Shown piece by piece: positions 22,743 to 28,813 of a stretch of 46,337 bases of DNA (its first letter is position 1; each line of letters begins with the position of its first letter). The notes below the pieces were generated by a model. The model did not search any database. It was not told where the DNA came from and saw only the letters and a list, made by a program, of their open reading frames with translations. Both the position numbers and the translations under genes were made by a program. Source of the DNA: a virus. The stretch is from positions 1 to 46,337 of IMG/VR virus record IMGVR_UViG_3300042923_000541. One strand, given 5' to 3'.

Positions 22743-23404
22743 TGGCTACTAGTGCCTATGGGCAGAAGATGATTGCCCGCCTCTTGATGCAGTTTTCCCA
22801 CTCGCCGAACCTTCACGGTCTATTAGACGCATTAGGGGTTGAGCTCGACCTATTGTCGCAAGTGTTTTCTGATCTGCAAAATAAACGCTGGATTGATACT
22901 GCAGAAGGCGTACAGCTCGACGGGTGCGGAATCATAGTAGATCAGAGCCGACGAATCAGCAAAGCGATTACGATTCCGTTTTTCGGGTTTGCGGGACAGA
23001 TTGTTGCAACCGGATTTAATCAGGGGCGAATCAGGAAAGACCGTGAAAGCTACTTATCTAGCGCGGTACTAGCGGATGAGGAGTACCGAAAGGTGCTTTG
23101 GCAAAAGATTGCTAAAAACACTACTGACGGCACAGTAGAAAATACTATACAAAACCTATATAAACTGTATGGCGCAAAGATAGTTGTGACCGAGATAGGC
23201 AATGCCAAAATAATGATAGCAATCGGGAAAACGCTAACGGATGCGGAGATTATACTGACCAATGCCTTGAACCTTTTAATTCGCGCCGGCGGGGTTGATG
23301 TGGCGTTTAAATCACATTTCCCGGAAGGTGGTACGTTCGGATTTTCGGAACAAAACCAGGGTTATCTAGGATTTGGGAAAGGTGCTTTGGCAAAAGATTT
23401 TTAA
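22742..23404 (+). CDS. Tail protein I-like (DUF2612)
   Basis: A 220-residue protein from ATG 22742, overlapping the J-like stop. It has W-I-D-T-A-E-G-V-Q-L-D-G-C-G-I-I-V near residue 56, then D-E-E-Y-R-K-V-L-W-Q-K-I-A-K-N and the G-A-K-I-V-V-T-E-I-G core, typical of DUF2612 baseplate periphery proteins. The C-terminus (E-Q-N-Q-G-Y-L-G-F-G-K-G) adapts to the fibre. A 23-base stretch from mid-gene recurs at its 3' end (see repeat). Confidence 0.82.
   Translation: MATSAYGQKMIARLLMQFSHSPNLHGLLDALGVELDLLSQVFSDLQNKRWIDTAEGVQLDGCGIIVDQSRRISKAITIPFFGFAGQIVATGFNQGRIRKDRESYLSSAVLADEEYRKVLWQKIAKNTTDGTVENTIQNLYKLYGAKIVVTEIGNAKIMIAIGKTLTDAEIILTNALNLLIRAGGVDVAFKSHFPEGGTFGFSEQNQGYLGFGKGALAKDF
23088..23110 (+). 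repeat. 23-bp direct repeat, copy 1
   Basis: GAAAGGTGCTTTGGCAAAAG plus ATT, inside the DUF2612 gene, read as R-K-V-L-W-Q-K-I. An exact second copy is at 23377-23399. Confidence 0.85.
23377..23399 (+). repeat. 23-bp direct repeat, copy 2
   Basis: Exact copy of 23088-23110 at the 3' end of the same gene, but read in another frame (K-G-A-L-A-K-D-F). In the fibre gene's frame it again reads K-V-L-W-Q-K-I, just upstream of its start. Confidence 0.85.
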
Positions 23405-23423
23405 AGGGGGGTACATTACGGCT

Positions 23424-24812
23424 ATGGACTTTAGCAAAATTTGGTCGACAGGAGGAACCCTGACGCAGCCAACAGACGGACAATTTGAACAGGGTTTTGG
23501 ATTCCTCGGACAGGCTCCTCCGTCAGAAGGGCTTTTTAATTGGATGTTTAACGACATGCATCTAAAACTGCAGGTTCTTAACAATTTAAGTCGTCAATGG
23601 AGAGCATTAACTGCTTATTCCGTTGGCGATATTATTTATAGCGAAACCGCAGCCAGTTACAAGTATATGGAATGCACCACTGCAGGCATTACAGCGGCCA
23701 TAGAGCCGGTATGGCCTGAGGTAGGCGCAACGGTTACCGATGGTACTGCAACCTGGGTTGTCCGGGATATACGCGCAGGTGAGCAAGTCGGCAGCATAAA
23801 AGCGTGGCTTGCAAATGCAGCTCCACCTGGGTGGTTGGCACTGGACACCGGCGCTCTCGTTAGCCGCGCAACATACCCGCAGCTTTGGGTCTGGGTGCAG
23901 GCATATGCGCCGCTAATAACGGAAGCAGCATGGCAGGCACAGGCAGCGGTGCAGTCGTCGGTGGGTGCATACAGCAGCGGTGACGGTAGTACAACGTTTC
24001 GGCTGCCGCGATTGGTGGATTATTTTCGTGGTGGGTCAGCGGCTGAAGTTGGGTCTTGGCAGTCTGATCAACCGATTGAACATAAACATATTAGTCCCGT
24101 TAATGATAATGCAAGCACTTTGGTACTACAGAATGCTCGTGGTTCAACATGGCCCCATGGAAGTGGTGAAACAGGACAGCCTGGGTGTTTAAATTCTCCT
24201 GCTGGCACGTATATTGCGTCTGGTGAAGACTTGTGGTTATACACAGGCGGAGTGGTTCCCATAAATGGAGAGACACGTCCTAAAACAATCAAGGTTCTTT
24301 ACTGCGTCAAAGCTTTCGACGCGCCGACGAATCAGGGCTTGGTCGATATCACCGAGTTGGCGAATGAGGTAGCAGGGAAAGGGCCAGCTTTTCAAGGTGT
24401 ATCTGTTTACCGTGGCAGCGGAGGCAATCAAAGTATAGCCGCAGGAACGACTGCGAAAATAGCGCTTAATACAGTTAATTTGGATACTAACAGTTTCTGG
24501 GATACTGGCAACGCTCGTTTAAAAATCCCCGCAGGGGTTAACAGGGTTAGCATCATCGGCAGCGTAGAATGGCCTGACAACTTTACCACGGCTAACACCG
24601 GCAGAGCAGTATTTATCTATAAAAACGGCTCTAGTATTGCAGCGTCATCACACGGCCCGTTAAATGGATCGCTAGTGCAGCAGGTCGTTGCTCCTTTTAT
24701 CCCGGTCGCCGAAAACGATTACTTTGAGTTGTACGTCAAAAATTCAGACACTGCTGCCAAGATAATCACAGCAAATGCAAATACATATTTGGCGCTGGAG
24801 GTGCTTGCGTAA
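23424..24812 (+). CDS. Tail fibre with tail-collar domain
   Basis: A 462-residue receptor-binding protein. Residues 1-55 attach to the baseplate (W-S-T-G-G-T-L-T-Q-P..., G-L-F-N-W-M-F-N-D). A carbohydrate-module-like segment follows (A-L-T-A-Y-S-V-G-D-I-I-Y). Residues about 125-210 form a phage tail collar domain (G-S-I-K-A-W-L, P-P-G-W-L-A-L-D-T-G, G-D-G-S-T-T-F-R-L-P-R). The C-terminal 140 residues are a jelly-roll-like head. ATG 23424 has AAAGGGGGG rather far upstream; a start at ATT 23415 is possible. Confidence 0.82.
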   Translation: MDFSKIWSTGGTLTQPTDGQFEQGFGFLGQAPPSEGLFNWMFNDMHLKLQVLNNLSRQWRALTAYSVGDIIYSETAASYKYMECTTAGITAAIEPVWPEVGATVTDGTATWVVRDIRAGEQVGSIKAWLANAAPPGWLALDTGALVSRATYPQLWVWVQAYAPLITEAAWQAQAAVQSSVGAYSSGDGSTTFRLPRLVDYFRGGSAAEVGSWQSDQPIEHKHISPVNDNASTLVLQNARGSTWPHGSGETGQPGCLNSPAGTYIASGEDLWLYTGGVVPINGETRPKTIKVLYCVKAFDAPTNQGLVDITELANEVAGKGPAFQGVSVYRGSGGNQSIAAGTTAKIALNTVNLDTNSFWDTGNARLKIPAGVNRVSIIGSVEWPDNFTTANTGRAVFIYKNGSSIAASSHGPLNGSLVQQVVAPFIPVAENDYFELYVKNSDTAAKIITANANTYLALEVLA

Positions 24813-25087
24813 TGGTGACTGTTACATTGACAGGCGCAAAATATGCTGATTTACATGATTCTTTGATAACTGCTGGTCATGCTCCCGAATCGGTATTTAT
24901 CGACGGTGACATCTATACGGTAAATTTCATCGATCAGGAAACGGCTGACGCGGCACAACCTGTAATTGACGGAATCGATAGTATAACCAGCGAGCCGGTA
25001 ACACCGCCTGTAGACCAGGACACCGCCGACATGTGGGAAGCAATACTAGCATTGTCTGCTAAATTAGATGCATTGGAGGGAAAATAA
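24812..25087 (+). CDS. Small protein behind the fibre gene
   Basis: A 91-residue protein from ATG 24812, overlapping the fibre stop. Residues 1-60 form a small alpha-beta domain (V-T-L-T-G-A-K-Y-A-D-L, F-I-D-G-D-I-Y-T-V) and the end is a short coiled coil (I-L-A-L-S-A-K-L-D-A-L-E). Probably a fibre-associated or assembly protein, by position only. Confidence 0.6.
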   Translation: MVTVTLTGAKYADLHDSLITAGHAPESVFIDGDIYTVNFIDQETADAAQPVIDGIDSITSEPVTPPVDQDTADMWEAILALSAKLDALEGK

Positions 25088-25209
25088 TGCTAATTAGCTG
25101 GAAAATCACGGCCTATGCCTACTTGGTCAAGGCTGGCCGCATGACGCTTGAAACTGACGTGCCAGAAGAATATCGAGCAGCAGTAGCCGAAAAATTGATT
25201 ACAGAGTAA
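25087..25209 (+). CDS. CD1375-like/XkdX-type small tail protein
   Basis: A 40-residue protein from ATG 25087 in a stop-start overlap with the previous gene. The pattern A-Y-A-Y-L-V-K-A-G-R-M-T-L-E, then V-P-E-E-Y-R-A-A-V matches the small CD1375-like proteins that Firmicute phages encode between fibre and holin. Function unknown. Confidence 0.7.
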   Translation: MLISWKITAYAYLVKAGRMTLETDVPEEYRAAVAEKLITE

Positions 25210-25245
25210 GCGCCCAGGGCGCTATTTTTATTGGGGGTGGGAGTA

Positions 25246-25782
25246 TTGAATCTGGATGATTTATTACAGGCAATATTGAAAGCCGGCCAGGGGCTGGCTG
25301 ACGCTTGGCTGTTCAAAACGGCGCTGGCCTTTATTATTACTGCTGCCAGCGGTATGCACGGCAGCGCACTGTTTTGGTTTGTCGTGCTGGTATTTGTTGA
25401 TCTGGTGACCCGATGGATTGCAATTAGCCATACATACCTTTTAGAGTGCGGCCAGCAAAGCGGGCTGTTGGCGTGCATACTTAACATCCCCGCGGCGGTC
25501 AAGGCCGGTAAGATTAATTCAGACGCGATGAAGCACAGGTTTGCCGGCAAGATCATCCTCTATATCGCTTTGACCATCATGTCGATCAGCGTGGACAACA
25601 TGCTACAGATTGCCGGAGAAACACCATTACTGCTCCGGGTGGTATGGATTTATCTGGCGGCCACCGAAGCGCTGAGTATCCTGGAAAATTTCAGAGACGC
25701 GGGAATAGAGCAGGCTGGTGGCCTGCTTGATTTTTTGCGCAGCCGGTTAAGCGTATTGCTTGACAGGTTTAAATCAAGGTGA
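25246..25782 (+). CDS. Holin, phage holin family 4-like
   Basis: A 178-residue membrane protein from TTG 25246, chosen because GGGGGTGGGAG ends a few bases upstream. Two to three hydrophobic segments lie at about 23-60 and 100-145. The F-V-D-L-V-T-R-W-I-A turn and the I-L-E-N-F-R-D-A-G motif near the end are typical of Firmicute toxin-secretion/holin proteins (PF05105). It permeabilises the inner membrane to release the amidase encoded next. Confidence 0.85.
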   Translation: MNLDDLLQAILKAGQGLADAWLFKTALAFIITAASGMHGSALFWFVVLVFVDLVTRWIAISHTYLLECGQQSGLLACILNIPAAVKAGKINSDAMKHRFAGKIILYIALTIMSISVDNMLQIAGETPLLLRVVWIYLAATEALSILENFRDAGIEQAGGLLDFLRSRLSVLLDRFKSR

Positions 25783-25786
25783 GGTG

Positions 25787-26281
25787 ATGGACATGATCAA
25801 TATTAAAGAAACAAACCTACAATTCACATCTCTGACCGACCGCCAGTCTACCAGATTCCTGGTCATTCACCACACTGGCGGCAACGCTGGCGACGATTAC
25901 AGCGCCGAAGAGCTTCATGCCATGCATCTGGGACAGGGCTGGTCGGGTATCGGCTATCATCTGGTTATCCGCAGGGATGGCAGCATTGAACGTGGCCGGC
26001 CGCTTTGGTCCCGCGGCGCGCATTCGATACCCGGCAATCATAACAGCATCGGTATTCACGTCTGCGGTAATTTTGAATTGGAGCAGCCGACTGCGGCGCA
26101 GATTGAATCGCTGTCTATGCTGTGCGCGGATCTCTGTACATCGTATGGGCTGGAGCCGCATGCGGCGATAGTCGGTCACCGGGACCAGGATTCGACTGCT
26201 TGCCCCGGTCAAGCGCTGTATGAGCTGCTTCCGGTGATCCGCGGCAAAGCAATCTGGTATCAACAACAGGGAGGAATTTAA
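25787..26281 (+). CDS. Endolysin: N-acetylmuramoyl-L-alanine amidase
   Basis: A 164-residue amidase_2 (T7 lysozyme/PGRP fold) without a binding domain. Zinc ligands visible are H28/H29 (V-I-H-H-T), a later H in S-R-G-A-H-S, and the C-terminal G-H-R-D..S-T-A-C-P-G with the final His/Cys pair. It cleaves the link between muramic acid and the stem peptide. ATG 25787 or 25793 can start behind AAGGTGAGGTG. No signal peptide, so it needs the holin. Confidence 0.92.
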   Translation: MDMINIKETNLQFTSLTDRQSTRFLVIHHTGGNAGDDYSAEELHAMHLGQGWSGIGYHLVIRRDGSIERGRPLWSRGAHSIPGNHNSIGIHVCGNFELEQPTAAQIESLSMLCADLCTSYGLEPHAAIVGHRDQDSTACPGQALYELLPVIRGKAIWYQQQGGI

Positions 26282-26282
26282 C

Positions 26283-26414
26283 ATGTTGAAAAAACTGATT
26301 ACAGGCCTGCAGTCGCTTGACTCCGCTATCAGCGCGCCTGGCTTCCGGGCCGGGGCGATTACTGGCGCGGCCGTCACAGCTATTGTTGGCATTTTGCTGT
26401 GGGCGGTGCTGTAA
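26283..26414 (+). CDS. Small single-pass membrane protein in the lysis cassette
   Basis: A 43-residue protein from ATG 26283 one base after the amidase stop, with GGGAGG upstream. Residues about 22-43 are a Gly/Ala/Val-rich transmembrane helix. It could be a second holin, antiholin or membrane anchor. The stop shares bases with the next ATG. Confidence 0.6.
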   Translation: MLKKLITGLQSLDSAISAPGFRAGAITGAAVTAIVGILLWAVL

Positions 26415-26809
26415 TGTGGAGAAGAAAACTATTATTATCATTATTCTTGTCCTGCTTATTGCTTGTGTCGCTGTCGGGTATTGGTATGGCGGCAGAGCCG
26501 ATGTACCTGATCTCGGAAAGCGAGCTAACCAGGTCAGAACAGAACTTGGAAAAACTGAACAGCAACGTAAGTCTGTTGGAGATGAAATTGACAGCGGCCG
26601 ATCAAGCCTTAGAGAAGGCCGACGGCAGCTTAGCGAAGGCCAATCTATTAATCAATCAAATGCAGATCTCATTAGAGAAAATCAACAAATCCTTCGAGCA
26701 GTACGAGAAAGAGGCACGGTCAGCTATTAAAAAAGAGCAGCGCGCCCGGAAGCGGGAACGGCTGCTTTGGGTTATTGGGGCTGGGGCTATATTGTTCTCG
26801 AAACGTTGA
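26414..26809 (+). CDS. Spanin-like exported coiled-coil protein
   Basis: A 131-residue protein from ATG 26414 overlapping the preceding TAA. It has an N-terminal signal or anchor (W-R-R-K, hydrophobic to about residue 24, then G-M-A-A-E-P), a long coiled coil (about 35-110) and a C-terminal hydrophobic segment L-L-W-V-I-G-A-G-A-I-L-F. Two hydrophobic ends joined by a coiled coil in a lysis cassette suggest a spanin, needed only in hosts with an outer membrane. The cysteine at residue 13 is a poor lipobox. Alternative: a mere holin accessory. Confidence 0.65.
   Translation: MWRRKLLLSLFLSCLLLVSLSGIGMAAEPMYLISESELTRSEQNLEKLNSNVSLLEMKLTAADQALEKADGSLAKANLLINQMQISLEKINKSFEQYEKEARSAIKKEQRARKRERLLWVIGAGAILFSKR
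26416..26730 (+). CDS. Nested candidate lipoprotein (Rz1/Rz-like) in another frame
   Basis: A 104-residue frame starting at GTG 26416, almost wholly inside the gene at 26414-26809. It begins E-K-K, a poly-Ile/Leu core and L-L-I-A-C, a good lipobox at residues 13-17, then a charged coiled coil. Nested spanin genes are well known (Rz/Rz1 of lambda). Caution: the Ile-rich stretch follows automatically from Leu-rich TTA codons in the other frame. Confidence 0.35.
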   Translation: MEKKTIIIIILVLLIACVAVGYWYGGRADVPDLGKRANQVRTELGKTEQQRKSVGDEIDSGRSSLREGRRQLSEGQSINQSNADLIRENQQILRAVRERGTVSY

Positions 26810-26820
26810 TTGCTTATTTT

Positions 26821-26847
26821 GCCCTGCCGAAAGGCGGGGCTTTTTTT
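26821..26847 (+). terminator. Terminator of the late operon
   Basis: GCCCTGCC-GAAA-GGCGGGGC (one G-T pair) followed by seven T, just behind the lysis genes. Confidence 0.88.
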
Positions 26848-26881
26848 GTTTTGGGCAGAAAATGCCGCCTGAGTAGGCGGC

Positions 26882-27166
26882 TTAATGTCCATAATTGAAT
26901 CCAAACTTTACAACGATCCCACTTTTAAGAGTTACCTTGTCATCCCAAAATCCACAACAGCCATTTTCACGGATAGCATTGTATTTTCCATCGTTTTTTC
27001 CGTTTACGGAAATTCTGAAATTATCACAACAGTCCCTATCCACGACGCGCTGCCTGATGGCATTGGAAATTTTATTGACCACATAGCTCGCTTCATTTTC
27101 AGACAAACCCTGCTTGATTAGGTATTCATAGACGACTTTTTGCTGATATTGATACCCTTCGTTCAT
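26882..27166 (-). CDS. Hypothetical minus-strand protein
   Basis: A 94-residue protein from ATG 27166 (an ATG at 27181 is in frame but lacks a ribosome site). The first half is helical with L-I-K-Q-G-L-S-E-N-E-A-S-Y-V-V; the second half has two paired cysteines (D-C-C-D, G-C-C-G-F-W). No family recognised. Last gene of a three-gene minus-strand unit, separated from the previous one by a GC-rich structured gap. Confidence 0.6.
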   Translation of the reverse strand: MNEGYQYQQKVVYEYLIKQGLSENEASYVVNKISNAIRQRVVDRDCCDNFRISVNGKNDGKYNAIRENGCCGFWDDKVTLKSGIVVKFGFNYGH

Positions 27167-27181
27167 TGTATCACCATCCAT

Positions 27182-27313
27182 GGTAGTATTGTATCAAATT
27201 TCCAAAGATCAATCTATATAAAGGGGACGCATGCACGCATCCCTCGGTGCGGGTTCCCGCGACTCCCCGGAGGGAGTTTCGGCCTGGTCCCGGCAGGCCA
27301 TCGTCAGGCGGGG
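27182..27313 (-). other. Structured GC-rich gap in the minus-strand unit
   Basis: In the 132-base gap three perfect hairpins follow each other: GCGG/CCGC (27249-27260), ACTCCC/GGGAGT with a four-base loop (27262-27277), and GGCCTG/CAGGCC (27281-27299). No T-run follows, so it is not a plain terminator. It may be an RNA leader, processing element or an unrecognised small RNA. Confidence 0.5.
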
Positions 27314-27520
27314 TTATTGATTAGCAATCCATTTGTCACGTTCGGAGCGGCAAGCTTCCAGGGTAGGTTTAACACAGCTAAACAATCTGCCGTTTGTGTG
27401 CCTATAGTCGTAGGATACATAGGTTTTTCTTTGGCGACCACCGTAACTGCGTTTAATGGTTTCCCATTGTTCTTGTCCTAATTCAGTAGTGGTGGAGATT
27501 CCATTGACTGTCATTGCCAT
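27314..27520 (-). CDS. Hypothetical basic protein
   Basis: A 68-residue protein; ATG 27520 is best placed behind GAAAGG (ATG 27529 sits too close). It has G-Q-E-Q-W-E-T-I and basic-aromatic Y-V-S-Y-D-Y-R-H segments. Composition suggests a small nucleic-acid-binding protein, but nothing specific is recognised. Middle gene of the minus-strand trio. Confidence 0.6.
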   Translation of the reverse strand: MAMTVNGISTTTELGQEQWETIKRSYGGRQRKTYVSYDYRHTNGRLFSCVKPTLEACRSERDKWIANQ

Positions 27521-27576
27521 TTTGCTCATCCTTTCGCCGAGATAGGCCCCCGGCTGGCCTTATAGCTCACTCTGCG

Positions 27577-27828
27577 TTATGCCCTAATAACCTTGTTCAG
27601 TATTCTGTCTCTGCCGTATCCGGTGCCATAATTTACATATTCGTGACCATCTTTATCGGCTAGAATCTTTCTGTCCAGGTATTTAGAGCTTTTGGAGTTA
27701 TAAAGGGAAACCAGATTTACTTCTACTTCTTTACCTTCTTCCAAGAAACGCCTGGTTTGCAGTACTCGCACTTCGTAAGTTGTGCCATTGAAGCCGATTA
27801 TTGTCTGACCTAAGGTGAATTTTTTCAT
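27577..27828 (-). CDS. Hypothetical protein, first gene of the minus-strand trio
   Basis: An 83-residue protein from ATG 27828 with a GGGAGG ribosome site. Beta-rich, basic in the middle (Y-N-S-K-S-S-K-Y-L-D-R-K) and ending in G-R-D-R-I-L-N-K-V-I. It is driven by the strong promoter at 27863-27891, whose spacer carries the TACGTA operators. Confidence 0.6.
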   Translation of the reverse strand: MKKFTLGQTIIGFNGTTYEVRVLQTRRFLEEGKEVEVNLVSLYNSKSSKYLDRKILADKDGHEYVNYGTGYGRDRILNKVIRA

Positions 27829-27862
27829 CCCTGATTACCTCCCTGATTGATTATCTACCTTT

Positions 27863-27891
27863 ATTTTAATACGTATATACGTATATGTCAA
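27863..27891 (-). promoter_or_regulatory. Minus-strand promoter with TACGTA operators
   Basis: TTGACA (27886-27891), 17-base spacer, TAAAAT (27863-27868). The spacer holds TACGTA at 27870-27875 and 27878-27883, centred eight bases apart. Confidence 0.82.
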
Positions 27892-27899
27892 TAGGGGTA

Positions 27900-27928
27900 T
27901 TGCAGTATTTACGTATTTATTTTATAAT
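27900..27928 (+). promoter_or_regulatory. Plus-strand promoter of the ribbon-helix-helix gene
   Basis: TTGCAG (27900-27905), 17-base spacer, TATAAT (27923-27928). A third TACGTA (27910-27915) is in the spacer. Confidence 0.82.
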
Positions 27929-27947
27929 GTTTTCAGGAGGTGGTATC

Positions 27948-28094
27948 GTGCGGGTGAAGTTTACGACGACGCTTGACGAGGATGTAATTCAAGCCTTGAA
28001 AATACGGGCGATCAAAGAGAAGACCGATGCCAGCAAGATTATCGAGAAACTGCTATGTGAGTATTTGGATCAAAAGAAAGAGCCCCAGCAGTAG
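27948..28094 (+). CDS. Ribbon-helix-helix repressor (CopG/Arc-like)
   Basis: A 48-residue protein from GTG 27948 with TCAGGAGGTGG upstream. A beta-strand (V-K-F-T-T-T-L-D), helix A (E-D-V-I-Q-A-L-K-I-R-A-I-K-E-K) and helix B (D-A-S-K-I-I-E-K-L-L) give a clear ribbon-helix-helix fold. The TACGTA sites in its own and the divergent promoter make it the likely regulator of both. Confidence 0.8.
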   Translation: MRVKFTTTLDEDVIQALKIRAIKEKTDASKIIEKLLCEYLDQKKEPQQ

Positions 28095-28116
28095 CCGGGG
28101 AGAAGAGGTACATAAC

Positions 28117-28401
28117 ATGAATTGGGAAACTATGTCACCAACCGAGCGCAACGCCCTGATCGCCGGAAAAATCATGTCCGGCAAACCCGCTACCTACACA
28201 ACAGATTTAACGGCCGCTTTTTCAGTTGTCGACGCAATGGCGGAACGTGGCTGCAACGTATCTGTATTTCGCGGCCCGGTCGGTCGCTCCTGTAGCATGT
28301 GGACTGCGGACAGGCCGGTGCAGACTGTAAAGGAATCTGCCGATACTGTGCCGGAGGCGATTTGTTGGGCGGCGGTTTCGTACATCGATAAGTATCAATA
28401 A
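28117..28401 (+). CDS. Phage ABA sandwich domain protein
   Basis: A 94-residue protein from ATG 28117. The pattern L-I-A-G-K-I-M near residue 14, Y-T-T-D-L-T-A-A-F-S-V-V-D-A-M and the closing V-P-E-A-I-C-W-A-A-V-S-Y matches the phage ABA sandwich family, common beside regulatory genes in Firmicute and enteric phages. No function known. Follows the ribbon-helix-helix gene and is ended by a terminator. Confidence 0.78.
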   Translation: MNWETMSPTERNALIAGKIMSGKPATYTTDLTAAFSVVDAMAERGCNVSVFRGPVGRSCSMWTADRPVQTVKESADTVPEAICWAAVSYIDKYQ

Positions 28402-28417
28402 AAATAGTTCTGCTGTG

Positions 28418-28440
28418 GCCGCTCTAGGGGCGGCTTTTTC
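28418..28440 (+). terminator. Terminator
   Basis: GCCGC (28418-28422) pairs with GCGGC (28430-28434), followed by TTTTT. Confidence 0.75.
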
Positions 28441-28453
28441 CATGTATTACCGC

Positions 28454-28482
28454 TTTACTTCTACGAACGTTTGTTCTATGCT
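28454..28482 (+). promoter_or_regulatory. SOS-type promoter with LexA box
   Basis: TTTACT (28454-28459), 17-base spacer, TATGCT (28477-28482). CGAACGTTTGTTCT (28464-28477) lies in the spacer and fits the Firmicute LexA/DinR box CGAAC-N4-GTTC with both half sites intact. Confidence 0.8.
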
Positions 28483-28500
28483 TATCGTGAGGTGAGCAGC

Positions 28501-28749
28501 GTGAATCCCATTAATCCAAAGAAAATTTACATTAAGGTCATCGCCGAGCATGATCCGAATACCGGCACAAAGCCTCTGTATGTCATCTGGGAAGACGGCC
28601 GTAAATTCGAAATAGATCGCGTCTTAGGCATAAATAAAGCCGCATCCTTAAAAGCTGGCGGTTGGGGTATTCGTTATACCTGCCGGATACTGGGGCAGGA
28701 GCGGTATCTGTGGGAGGAAGAGGGCAAGTGGTTTGTTGAGGGGAAATAG
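28501..28749 (+). CDS. Small SOS-linked protein of a Clostridia repair-associated family
   Basis: An 82-residue protein from GTG 28501 with GTGAGGTGAG upstream. The block I-W-E-D-G-R-K-F-E-I-D-R-V, then A-A-S-L-K-A-G-G-W-G-I-R-Y-T-C-R-I, Y-L-W and W-F-V is a conserved small family I recall from Clostridia and Negativicutes, often near Y-family polymerase genes. Its function is unknown. The LexA box upstream and Ku downstream support a repair role. Confidence 0.72.
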   Translation: MNPINPKKIYIKVIAEHDPNTGTKPLYVIWEDGRKFEIDRVLGINKAASLKAGGWGIRYTCRILGQERYLWEEEGKWFVEGK

Positions 28750-28781
28750 CCATTATATACCGCCTGACCTCGATTATTCGA

Positions 28782-28790
28782 TGTGATATA
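28782..28790 (+). promoter_or_regulatory. Extended -10 promoter of the Ku gene
   Basis: TGATATAAT in front of the Ku gene, with a perfect TATAAT and a TGn extension but no convincing -35. It allows Ku expression apart from the LexA-boxed promoter. Position read by eye. Confidence 0.5.
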
Positions 28791-28813
28791 ATCGTGGGAC
28801 AGGGGGTGATCCC

